From contig NZ_MDDW01000026.1 of NCBI RefSeq assembly GCF_001854865.1, positions 251,093 to 256,124 on the forward strand: a stretch of 5,032 nucleotides of DNA, read 5' to 3'. A program made the position numbers and the translations under genes. Source of the DNA: Rhizobium sp. LCM 4573. Lineage in GTDB: Bacteria > Pseudomonadota > Alphaproteobacteria > Rhizobiales > Rhizobiaceae. The notes below the pieces were generated by a model. It worked only from the letters and a program-made list of their open reading frames with translations. It did not search any database and was not told where the DNA came from. Shown piece after piece: positions 1-5,032 of the stretch. The stretch's first letter is position 1. Each line of letters begins with the position of its first letter.

Positions 1-568
1 CCATGAACAGCGCATAGAGATGCACCATGGCCAGCACGACCGCGAAATCGGAATAGAGCAGCCATTCGATCGGCTGCTGGACGATCCCCGCATCCCTGAG
101 CGTCGTATTGATCAGGCCGTTGCGTCCGAGAACCGGAATCCAGGAAATCATGCGGATGATATTGGACGTCAGGAAAGGCACGGTACAGACGAGGAAGAGC
201 ACCATCTGCATGGCCGGGGTACGGATGTGGAAGGCGAGGAAATAGGCGACCCAGAAGCCGACGAACAGCGTGATCGCCCATACGAGCAGGGCGAATTTCA
301 GCGTGTTGAGATAGATTTTCCAGGTGACCCAGGAGCCCAGCGTCTCGGCATAGTTGAAGGTCACGAAATCCGGATACATCCGGGCAAAATCGTAATCCCA
401 GAAACTGACGACCGCGATCATCAGGATGGGCACGAGCAGGAAGGCGCCGAGGATGGCTGCCAGCGGCGCCGCCTGGAGGTAAGAGACCAGCGCCGGCGGC
501 AAGCGGAGGCTTTTCGCTCCCGCCGTACTTTCGAACTTTTCCGTTTCCGAGGACGTCACCGTCGCCAT
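1..568 (-). CDS. Polyamine-type (PotB-like) ABC transporter permease, 3' part outside window
   Basis: Inner-membrane permease subunit of a spermidine/putrescine-class ABC importer. It would form half of the translocation channel and dock on the ATPase encoded upstream. Reading the minus strand from the ATG at 566-568 gives 189 uninterrupted residues running off the window edge; family members are usually about 280-310 residues, so about one third is missing, including the cytoplasmic EAA loop that contacts the ATPase. The N-terminus is polar (about 25 residues). Hydrophobic segments follow at about residues 34-56, 87-112, 119-146 and 173 onward. A PotB-like LGRNGLIN stretch lies at 147-154 and an NTLKFALL stretch at 88-95. 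The start is set by a near-ideal Shine-Dalgarno (AAGGAGGA) 4 nt before the ATG. It is the third gene of the operon, 84 nt after the binding-protein gene. The family is clear; the substrate cannot be read from this part. Confidence 0.93.
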   Translation of the reverse strand, partial: MATVTSSETEKFESTAGAKSLRLPPALVSYLQAAPLAAILGAFLLVPILMIAVVSFWDYDFARMYPDFVTFNYAETLGSWVTWKIYLNTLKFALLVWAITLFVGFWVAYFLAFHIRTPAMQMVLFLVCTVPFLTSNIIRMISWIPVLGRNGLINTTLRDAGIVQQPIEWLLYSDFAVVLAMVHLYALFM

Positions 569-572
569 TGTA

Positions 573-590
573 TCCTCCTTCTCCGGAAGG
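573..590 (-). promoter_or_regulatory. Permease Shine-Dalgarno overlapped by a small hairpin
   Basis: On the minus strand, CCTTC (590-586), loop CGGA (585-582) and GAAGG (581-577) form a perfect 5-bp stem. Its 3' arm contains the AAGG of the permease Shine-Dalgarno AAGGAGGA (580-573). If it folds in the mRNA, about half of the ribosome site is paired, which could lower permease translation relative to the binding protein. The complementarity is read directly; the effect is inferred, and the short stem may simply be opened by ribosomes. Confidence 0.4.
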
Positions 591-612
591 GATCGAAGTG
601 GTCGGCATAGCT

Positions 613-635
613 CCCTCCCCCTATAGAGGGGAGGG
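613..635. repeat. GC-rich intergenic palindrome between binding-protein and permease genes
   Basis: A perfect 8-bp inverted repeat, CCCTCCCC (613-620) and GGGGAGGG (628-635), with a 7-nt CTATAGA loop. It lies 18 nt after the binding-protein stop in the transcribed direction and before the permease start. No T-run follows on the minus strand, so it is not a classical intrinsic terminator. Hairpins at this position in importer operons (REP elements in malE-malF are the classic case) block 3' exonucleases and partly attenuate read-through, leaving more binding-protein mRNA than permease mRNA. Similar CCCTCCCC...GGGGAGGG palindromes are, from memory, dispersed in many Rhizobiales genomes, so this may be one copy of such a family. 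Confidence 0.65.
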
Positions 636-652
636 TTGGGCTGATGAATGCC

Positions 653-1945
653 TTAAGCCGCAATGAACTCGTTCCAGCGGCGGACCATGTAGCGGTCCTC
701 GTCCATTACCGAATTCCAGCAGGCGACTTTGCCCATGCGCTCCTCGAAGGATCCGCCATCGCGCACCGCGCCTGCCTTTTCCATGACCTTGCCGTCGGGC
801 GCGAGGATATCGCCCTGGGCGGGCTTGCCCTCGACCCAGAACCCCCATTCGTCGGCGCTCATGTGCTGTTTTGCAGTTTCCATCGCCGCCGAATAATAGC
901 CCTGACGATTCAGATAGGCGCCGACCCAGCCGGAGAGATACCAGTTGATATATTCATAGGCTGCATCGAGCTGGGCACCTTTGAGATGCGCGGCAAGTCC
1001 GAGCCCGCCGCCCCAGGCGCGGTAGCCTTCCTTGAGCGGCTGGTAGACGCAGGGGATGCCCTTGGAGCGGACGGCTGCGACGGCAGGCGACCACATGGAT
1101 TGGATAACCACTTCCCCGGAAGCCATCAGGTTGACGCTCTCGTCGAACGATTTCCAGAAAGCGCGGAACTGGCCCTCCTGCTTGGCCTTGATGAGGAAAT
1201 CGATCGTCTTGTCGATCTCATCGGTGGTCATGTTGCCCTTGTCGGCATATTTGAGCTCGCCCATCGCCTCCATGATCATGGCCGCATCCATGATACCGAT
1301 CGAGGGGATGTTGAGGATCGAGGTCTTGCCCTTATAGGCCGGGTCCATGAGGTCCGCCCAGGTGGTGATCTGACGGCCGACGAGGTCCGGGCGGATGCCG
1401 AGCGTATCGGCATTGTAGATGGTCGGCACCATCGTCATCCACTCGGTCGGTTCCGTGGCGAAGGACTTTGCATCCTGGCTTTCGACAAAGCCGACGGTGT
1501 GAGGGGCGGTACCCTGGGCGACGACGCTCTCCGGCGCCAGCTTGCCGTTGATGAAGAGAGGCACGATCTTGTCGAAATATTTCAGCTTCTTGACGTCCAT
1601 CGGCTGCAGGACGCCCGCAGGATAGACCTTCTTGGCAATCCAGTATTCGACATCGGCGATATCGTAGGAATTCGGCTGCGTAACGGCTCTTTGCGCGGCG
1701 GCGTCGGAATCCGTCGCCGCCATCTCAAGCGTGATGCCGAGGTCTTCCTTGCACTTTTGTGCGATCGCATTCAGGTTCGAAACGCCGGTGCCGAACTGGC
1801 GCAAAGTGATCGGATTTTGCGCCCAGATGGTGGGGAATCCGGTGATCACGCCGGAGCCGGCGGCAAGACCTGCCGCCGCCGACGCCGTCTTCAGGAGCGA
1901 GCGGCGGGAAATTCCCTTTGCCTTTTTCTTTGCTGTATCGGTCAT
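653..1945 (-). CDS. Tat-exported periplasmic solute-binding protein, PotD/PotF-like (ABC importer)
   Basis: Periplasmic substrate-capture subunit of the ABC importer, 430 residues, related to the spermidine/putrescine-binding family (PotD/PotF, SBP_bac_8 type). A twin-arginine signal is visible: a basic start, SRRSLLK at residues 13-19, a hydrophobic stretch of about 22-40, and probable cleavage near Ala42 in IWAQN. Typical family signatures follow: YNADTLG at 177-183, TWADLMDPAYKGK at 195-207, FDESVNLMASGEV at 267-279 and the inter-lobe region NWYLSGWVGAYLNRQGYYS at 334-352. It is longer than PotD (about 350), with an extended C-terminal tail. The start is supported by AGAGGAGAA upstream of the ATG; the stop is TAA at 653-655. 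It begins 34 nt after the ATPase stop, so co-transcription is expected. Export in folded form through Tat is known for several rhizobial SBPs. The actual ligand (polyamine, amino-acid derivative or opine-like) is not determinable here. Confidence 0.95.
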   Translation of the reverse strand: MTDTAKKKAKGISRRSLLKTASAAAGLAAGSGVITGFPTIWAQNPITLRQFGTGVSNLNAIAQKCKEDLGITLEMAATDSDAAAQRAVTQPNSYDIADVEYWIAKKVYPAGVLQPMDVKKLKYFDKIVPLFINGKLAPESVVAQGTAPHTVGFVESQDAKSFATEPTEWMTMVPTIYNADTLGIRPDLVGRQITTWADLMDPAYKGKTSILNIPSIGIMDAAMIMEAMGELKYADKGNMTTDEIDKTIDFLIKAKQEGQFRAFWKSFDESVNLMASGEVVIQSMWSPAVAAVRSKGIPCVYQPLKEGYRAWGGGLGLAAHLKGAQLDAAYEYINWYLSGWVGAYLNRQGYYSAAMETAKQHMSADEWGFWVEGKPAQGDILAPDGKVMEKAGAVRDGGSFEERMGKVACWNSVMDEDRYMVRRWNEFIAA

Positions 1946-1979
1946 TGCTGTTCTCCTCTGTTGGATTTTTATTGCGATG

Positions 1980-3071
1980 TCAGTGATGCTTCGGGCTGCC
2001 GAGAACGATGGCGTCCGCGCGTTCCCAGGCGAGCGGGATCGCCTCGCCGACCTTCACGGGGTTGGCGAAATAGTCCGTGTCGCTGAGGATGACGGTGAAA
2101 TCCGCAATCCCGGCGCCGTTTGCCGACAGTTTCACCGAAGAGCCGCGATATTCGATATTGGTGACGGAGCCGACGAAGCCGAGGCCCGGCTCCGCCGGTT
2201 GGCCGATCCGCACATGATCGGTGCGAATGGCAATGTCGGCGGTATCGCGTGGGGTTTCTGGTCCCGCATCGGCGAGGAATTCTCCGCCCGCCGGAACTCC
2301 TATGAGAAGACGACCGGCCTGATTTTCCATCACCCGGCCGGAGATCACGTTATGATCACCCATGAAGCGGGCCACGAAAGGTGTCGCCGGGCGTTCGAAC
2401 ACCGTGCGCGGATGGGCAGCCTGCTCGATACGGCCTTCGTTCATCACCACGATCAGGTCGGCGAGCGCCATGGCCTCCTCCTGGCTGTGCGTCACATGCA
2501 CGAATGTGATGCCAAGCGAGGTTTGCAGCTTCTTGAGCTCCGCTCGCATACGGATCTTGAGAAAAGGGTCGAGCGCCGAAAGCGGCTCGTCGAGCAGTAG
2601 CGCTTCTGGATCGGTGATGAGCGCACGGGCAAGTGCCACGCGCTGTTGCTGGCCTCCCGAAAGCTGGGCGGGGCGACGGCTCGCATAGGCCTCAAGCTGC
2701 ATCAGGCGCAACATGTCGAGCGCCTTGGCACGGCGCTGGTCCTTGTCGACGCCCTTCATCTTGAGGCTGAAGGCGACGTTGTCGATCAGGTCGAGATGAG
2801 GAAACAGGGCGTAAGATTGGAACATCATGGCCGTGCCGCGCCTGGCCGGCGGCAGATCGGTCACCACGATGTTTCCGAGCCGGATATCACCGCTCGATAT
2901 CGTTTCGTGGCCGGCGATCATGCGCAGCGTCGAGGTCTTGCCGCAGCCGGAAGGACCGAGCAGGCAGCAATAACTGCCTGCCGGAATCTTCAGGCTTATG
3001 GACTGCACGGCCGTCGTGGAACCATAGATTTTTGAGACAGAGGCGATATCGATTTCGGCTGCTTTACTCAT
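1980..3071 (-). CDS. Polyamine-type (PotA-like) ABC transporter ATP-binding protein
   Basis: Cytoplasmic ATPase that powers the importer, 363 residues, the usual length for PotA/UgpC-type subunits. All nucleotide-binding elements are intact: Walker A GPSGCGKT at residues 39-46, Q-loop Gln85 in MMFQSYALFPH, signature LSGGQ at 137-141, Walker B ALLLDEP at 157-163 with catalytic Glu162, D-loop SALD at 165-168 and switch His195. A regulatory C-terminal part (about 240-360) contains a TOBE-like region around 280-355, with TDHVRIG at 284-290 and NIEYRGSSVKL at 305-315, typical of Pot/Fbp/Ugp-class importers. The ATG is preceded by AAAGGAG with 7-nt spacing; the stop is TGA at 1980-1982. It is the first gene of the operon and sits about 20 nt downstream of the predicted sigma-54 transcription start. 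The ATPase-SBP-permease order is common in alphaproteobacterial Pot-like operons. Class certain, substrate unknown. Confidence 0.97.
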   Translation of the reverse strand: MSKAAEIDIASVSKIYGSTTAVQSISLKIPAGSYCCLLGPSGCGKTSTLRMIAGHETISSGDIRLGNIVVTDLPPARRGTAMMFQSYALFPHLDLIDNVAFSLKMKGVDKDQRRAKALDMLRLMQLEAYASRRPAQLSGGQQQRVALARALITDPEALLLDEPLSALDPFLKIRMRAELKKLQTSLGITFVHVTHSQEEAMALADLIVVMNEGRIEQAAHPRTVFERPATPFVARFMGDHNVISGRVMENQAGRLLIGVPAGGEFLADAGPETPRDTADIAIRTDHVRIGQPAEPGLGFVGSVTNIEYRGSSVKLSANGAGIADFTVILSDTDYFANPVKVGEAIPLAWERADAIVLGSPKHH

Positions 3072-3101
3072 CCATACGCTCCTTTGCGTCGATTATTGCG
3101 A

Positions 3102-3118
3102 TGCATGGAGCGTGCCAA
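3102..3118 (-). promoter_or_regulatory. Predicted sigma-54 (RpoN) -24/-12 promoter of the ABC operon
   Basis: On the minus strand the sequence reads TTGGCACGCTCCATGCA. This matches the RpoN consensus YTGGCACG-N4-TTGCW at every defined position except one (A for T at the start of the -12 box). The invariant GG and GC are separated by exactly 10 nt, as required. Counting from the -12 C (3103) puts the transcription start near 3091. That leaves a leader of about 20 nt holding the ATPase Shine-Dalgarno (3085-3079). Position, orientation and spacing all fit. No convincing sigma-70 pair was found for this operon: TTGGCA-N17-TAATCG overlaps the site but has a poor -10. Confidence 0.7.
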
Positions 3119-3124
3119 ATCCCT

Positions 3125-3137
3125 CAAGCCTTTGAAG
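3125..3137 (-). promoter_or_regulatory. IHF-like site between putative activator site and sigma-54 promoter
   Basis: The minus strand reads CTTCAAAGGCTTG, matching the core TCAA-N4-TTR of the IHF consensus WATCAANNNNTTR and missing only the two 5'-most positions. It lies about -34 to -46 from the predicted start, between the upstream dyad and the -24 box, where IHF bends DNA at many RpoN promoters. The motif is degenerate and would occur by chance fairly often; its value is mainly positional. Confidence 0.35.
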
Positions 3138-3182
3138 AAGCGGTTACTTTCTGAATTGAGAGTGCAGCAAGGGATCCGGCGG

Positions 3183-3199
3183 TTTGCGCAATGCGCAAA
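3183..3199. promoter_or_regulatory. 17-bp near-perfect dyad, candidate activator (enhancer) or repressor site
   Basis: TTTGCGCA (3183-3190) and TGCGCAAA (3192-3199) are perfect inverted copies around one central A, the best palindrome in the divergent region. The centre is about 100 bp upstream of the predicted sigma-54 start, the usual distance for an enhancer-binding protein dimer with a Fis-type helix-turn-helix. It does not match the NtrC consensus (TGCACC-N5-GGTGCA) well. It could instead be bound by another regulator; the GntR protein seems less likely because its expected site resembles the TGTAT boxes nearer its own gene. Confidence 0.55.
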
Positions 3200-3230
3200 A
3201 AACAAGCGTCTGTCTGCGATCCCCTGGGGA

Positions 3231-3244
3231 AATTGTATGCAATT
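3231..3244. promoter_or_regulatory. Candidate GntR-family operator (AATTGTATGCAATT) with nearby TGTAT boxes
   Basis: Perfect 5-bp arms AATTG (3231-3235) and CAATT (3240-3244) flank TATG, with a further GG/CC pair at 3227-3228 and 3247-3248. The core TTGTATGCAA resembles the TTGTATACAA-like sites reported for several FadR/FCD-type GntR regulators. The TGTAT element recurs as TGTATCGC at 3251-3258 and, inverted, as GCGATACA at 3291-3298 (a perfect 8-bp inverted repeat, 32-nt spacer). The last copy overlaps the possible -10 of the regulator gene, which suggests autoregulation. Assignment to the adjacent GntR protein is inferred from position and motif type. Confidence 0.45.
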
Positions 3245-3271
3245 ATCCTCTGTATCGCCGACAAAAGCCGC

Positions 3272-3300
3272 TTGGTTTTGAAACGCCACCGCGATACAAA
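3272..3300 (+). promoter_or_regulatory. Weak sigma-70-like promoter candidate for the GntR gene
   Basis: TTGGTT (3272-3277) and TACAAA (3295-3300) are separated by 17 nt. This predicts a start near 3307 and a very short leader before the ATG at 3323. Both boxes deviate from consensus (TTG conserved; 4 of 6 in the -10), so this is only the best pair I could find. The -10 overlaps the inverted TGTAT box, which would suit repression by the gene's own product. Confidence 0.3.
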
Positions 3301-3322
3301 CGCTGAGACAGCGGACCTGAAC

Positions 3323-4033
3323 ATGAATATCGGCGAAAAAATCGTTCTCACCGAAGCAGCCCCCGAGGACCGGTCGGCTGCGATCCGGGAAGCCCTGCGT
3401 GACGCGATCATCGACCGGCGGCTTGCGCCGGGCACCAAGCTTTCGGAAGCGGAAGTCGGCTCCCTGTTCGACGTCAGCAGAACGGTCGCTCGCGCAGCAC
3501 TCCAGATGCTCGCTTTCGAGGGATTGGTGACGATCGAAAGGAACCGCGGCGCCTTCGTCTCGAACCCGTCTCCGGAAGAAGCCCGTCAGATATTCGCCTC
3601 ACGACGCCTTCTCGAGCCAGGCATCATCGCCGCGGCGGTGGAGCGCATCACCGCAGGGCATATCGCGCAGTTCCGCCGGTTGCTGGATGAAGAAGCGCAT
3701 TACATGAACGAGCGCGGCCCTGCCGCGCGGCGGGCCGAGATCAAGGCATCCGGCGAGTTTCATCTGATGCTGGCCGCTCTTTCGGGCAACGCGATCCTTG
3801 AGCGTTTCATGGACGAGCTGGTCGCCAGATCTTCTCTGGTGATCGCCATTTATGGACGTTCCGGCATTTCAAGCTGCGGCCATGGCGAGCACGCTGCCAT
3901 CGTCGAAGCGTTGGAGCAGCGCGATGTGGCGCGCACGAGCGAACTCATGCTCCACCACATCGATCATATCGAAGCCGATCTCGACCTTCGCCTCCGGGAA
4001 GGCATGGCATTGCGCAACGCTTTAGGCTTCTAG
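3323..4033 (+). CDS. GntR-family transcriptional regulator, FadR/FCD subfamily
   Basis: Cytoplasmic DNA-binding regulator, 236 residues from the ATG at 3323, the usual size for the family. The N-terminal winged helix spans about 15-80: IREALRDAIIDRRLAPGTKL (21-40), then SEAEVGSLFDVSRTVARAAL (41-60) with the recognition helix near 52-61, and the wing LVTIERNRGAFV (68-79). The C-terminal all-helical FCD ligand domain covers about 85-225. His147 (in FHLML), His190 and His212 sit at spacings like the metal-ligand histidines of FCD proteins. An in-frame ATG at 3191 would add 44 residues, but these do not resemble the family and that ATG lies inside the upstream dyad, so the later start is preferred although its ribosome site (GCGGA) is weak. 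It diverges from the ABC operon and converges with the EutE/DoeB gene. FCD regulators generally bind organic acids or amino-acid-derived effectors; this effector is unknown. Confidence 0.93.
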   Translation: MNIGEKIVLTEAAPEDRSAAIREALRDAIIDRRLAPGTKLSEAEVGSLFDVSRTVARAALQMLAFEGLVTIERNRGAFVSNPSPEEARQIFASRRLLEPGIIAAAVERITAGHIAQFRRLLDEEAHYMNERGPAARRAEIKASGEFHLMLAALSGNAILERFMDELVARSSLVIAIYGRSGISSCGHGEHAAIVEALEQRDVARTSELMLHHIDHIEADLDLRLREGMALRNALGF

Positions 4034-4050
4034 CGAGCGCCGCAGCCGAT

Positions 4051-5032
4051 TCAATCGACGACGACGGCGATCACCGACACGCAATCACCAGCCTTCACCA
4101 GGCCCGGAAAGTGCCGTGCGCAGAGAATGCCGTCCATCTTAGCGCGTATTTCGTGCGGAGCCACCCCTGTTCGTCCCGTCGGATAAATGCGCGCGACGAC
4201 AGCGTTCCTGGTTACCCGGTCGCCGAGGTCGAAGAGGGGCTCGATCAAGCCGTTCTCCTCCGCAAAGGAGAAGCAATCGCCATCGGGCATGTCGAGCCAG
4301 GTCGTAAAGCCCGTCTCGGCAGTCCCCGCGACGATGCCGGCATGGCGCAGCAGGTTCATGACGCCGCGCTTGGCGATGCCAGCGCTTTTCGCCGTGGCCG
4401 TCCCCCCGCCGCCGAGTTCGGTGGTGATGAAGACCTTGCCCATCTCCTCGGCCGCGGTGTCGTACATGCCGACCGCGTCTATTTCGAGCATCTTCATCGA
4501 ATAGGGCGCGGAAAACGCCTTCACCAGTTCGAAGGCACGAGCCTCCTGCTCCTTGTCCGGCAAAATGTGCGCGGCACAGAAAGGCAGGAAATCCAGCGTT
4601 TTGCCGCCGGAATGGAAATCCAGCACGATATCGGCGCGCGGCAGCAGCTCGCGCTGGAAGTAATCGGCGATCTTCTGCGTCACCGTTCCGTCCGGGCGAC
4701 CCGGAAAGCTTCGGTTCAGGTTGCCCTTGTCGATGGGCGAGGTGCGCGTGCCGGCAAGGAAGGCCGGGTAATTCATCGCCGGCACGATGATGACCGTGCC
4801 GTTGACATCTTCCGCCCCGAGGCTGCGGGCGAGATCGAAGAGCGCGATCGGCCCTTCGTATTCGTCGCCGTGATTGCCGCCCGTCAGGAGCGCCGTCGGT
4901 CCCTTTCCGTTGCGGACGACGGTGATGGGTATCATCACCGATCCCCATGCGGAATCGTCGCGGCTATAGGGCAGCCGCAGGAAGCCGTGCTGCACCCCCT
5001 CGGCATCCAGATCCACCGTCGGGCTGATCGGC
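4051..5032 (-). CDS. doeB: EutE/DoeB-type zinc deacylase (N-acetyl-L-2,4-diaminobutyrate deacetylase of ectoine catabolism), 5' end outside window
   Basis: Member of the succinylglutamate desuccinylase/aspartoacylase (AstE/ASPA) zinc hydrolase family. The best match from memory is EutE/DoeB, which removes acetate from N-alpha-acetyl-diaminobutyrate after ectoine ring opening by EutD/DoeA. Counting from the GTG at 5016 as 1, 321 residues are seen. The zinc site is GGNHGDE (46-52: His49, Glu52) plus His135 in DFHSGG; substrate-binding residues are probably Asn101-Arg102 in GNLNRSFPG; the catalytic glutamate is probably Glu200 in TTELGGGG. YSRDDSAWG (18-25) and DAVGMYDTAAE (180-190) are characteristic. 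The GTG is not the start: the frame stays open to the edge and encodes PISPT just before it, matching the EutE/DoeB N-terminus, so only about 5-20 residues are missing. The stop is TGA at 4051-4053, 17 nt from the convergent GntR stop. A related N-acyl-amino-acid deacylase with another substrate remains possible. Confidence 0.88.
   Translation of the reverse strand, partial: PISPTVDLDAEGVQHGFLRLPYSRDDSAWGSVMIPITVVRNGKGPTALLTGGNHGDEYEGPIALFDLARSLGAEDVNGTVIIVPAMNYPAFLAGTRTSPIDKGNLNRSFPGRPDGTVTQKIADYFQRELLPRADIVLDFHSGGKTLDFLPFCAAHILPDKEQEARAFELVKAFSAPYSMKMLEIDAVGMYDTAAEEMGKVFITTELGGGGTATAKSAGIAKRGVMNLLRHAGIVAGTAETGFTTWLDMPDGDCFSFAEENGLIEPLFDLGDRVTRNAVVARIYPTGRTGVAPHEIRAKMDGILCARHFPGLVKAGDCVSVIAVVVD

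Noticed and set aside
20..610. A 196-codon plus-strand open frame antisense to the permease
   Set aside because: It is extremely rich in Arg, Glu, Asp and His, which is the mirror of hydrophobic transmembrane codons. The minus strand encodes a convincing permease with an ideal ribosome site.
644..2086. A 480-codon open frame on the plus strand, antisense to the SBP gene
   Set aside because: It lies wholly opposite a clear PotD-like gene. Its protein is low-complexity (His/Arg/Asp-rich) with no recognisable domain, as expected from the reverse complement of high-GC codon bias.
1731..2600. A 289-codon plus-strand open frame spanning the SBP-ATPase junction
   Set aside because: It crosses two well-supported genes on the other strand and shows no domain.
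3089..3118. Sigma-70 promoter TTGGCA-N17-TAATCG for the ABC operon
   Set aside because: The -10 matches consensus at only two of six positions and the element coincides with a much better sigma-54 site.
3068..3289. 73-codon minus-strand open frame in the divergent region
   Set aside because: It overlaps the sigma-54 promoter and dyads, lacks a recognisable protein, and its end overlaps the ATPase start.
3191..3322. 44-residue N-terminal extension of the GntR protein from an ATG at 3191
   Set aside because: The extension has no family resemblance, its ATG lies in the centre of the 17-bp dyad, and it would read through all the operator-like sequences. The start at 3323 gives the normal family length.
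4034..4050. Possible terminator between the convergent GntR and deacylase genes
   Set aside because: Only 17 nt, with no stem of useful length and no T-run on either strand. Any terminator would have to lie inside the opposing gene.
4139..4948. A 269-codon minus-strand open frame within the deacylase region
   Set aside because: It is a frame-shifted reading of the deacylase, Arg-rich and featureless. The in-frame protein has complete zinc-site motifs.

Overview
The window is a piece of an alphaproteobacterial, most likely Rhizobiaceae-type (Rhizobium/Sinorhizobium/Agrobacterium), genome. This rests on the high-GC codon use, the style of the polyamine-type ABC transporter, the ectoine-utilisation deacylase and a rhizobia-like intergenic palindrome. 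There are five protein-coding genes, two of them cut by the window edges. No RNA gene, mobile element or CRISPR array is visible.

Layout: On the minus strand, reading from about 3071 towards 1, lies an ABC import operon of the spermidine/putrescine (Pot) class. Its order is ATPase (3071-1980), Tat-exported solute-binding protein (1945-653), then the first inner-membrane permease (568 to beyond position 1). A second permease is probably next, outside the window. The SBP-permease gap holds a strong GC hairpin and a small hairpin overlapping the permease Shine-Dalgarno, which suggests uneven expression of SBP and permease. Diverging from the operon is a FadR/FCD-subfamily GntR regulator (3323-4033, plus). 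Converging on the regulator, with only 17 nt between stop codons, is the 3' part of a zinc deacylase. It is recognised as EutE/DoeB, the N-acetyl-diaminobutyrate deacetylase of ectoine catabolism (4051 to beyond 5032, minus).

The 251-bp divergent control region (3072-3322) is the most interesting part. Facing the ABC operon it carries a near-consensus sigma-54 (RpoN) -24/-12 promoter with exact GG-N10-GC spacing. An IHF-like site lies just upstream, and a 17-bp near-perfect dyad (TTTGCGCAATGCGCAAA) is centred about 100 bp upstream of the predicted start, where an enhancer-binding activator would sit. Nearer the GntR gene are a second dyad, AATTGTATGCAATT, and repeated TGTAT boxes that look like a GntR-family operator.

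How the genes may work together (inference): the GntR protein probably senses a small carboxylate or amino-acid-like metabolite and controls itself and perhaps its neighbours. The ABC system imports a cationic or amino-acid-derived compound under RpoN control. The EutE/DoeB gene suggests that the locus handles ectoine-derived or similar N-acylated diamino acids as a nitrogen source. A Pot-type importer beside EutE/DoeB is not one of the ectoine uptake systems I know (Ehu ABC, Ueh/Tea TRAP), so its substrate is open.
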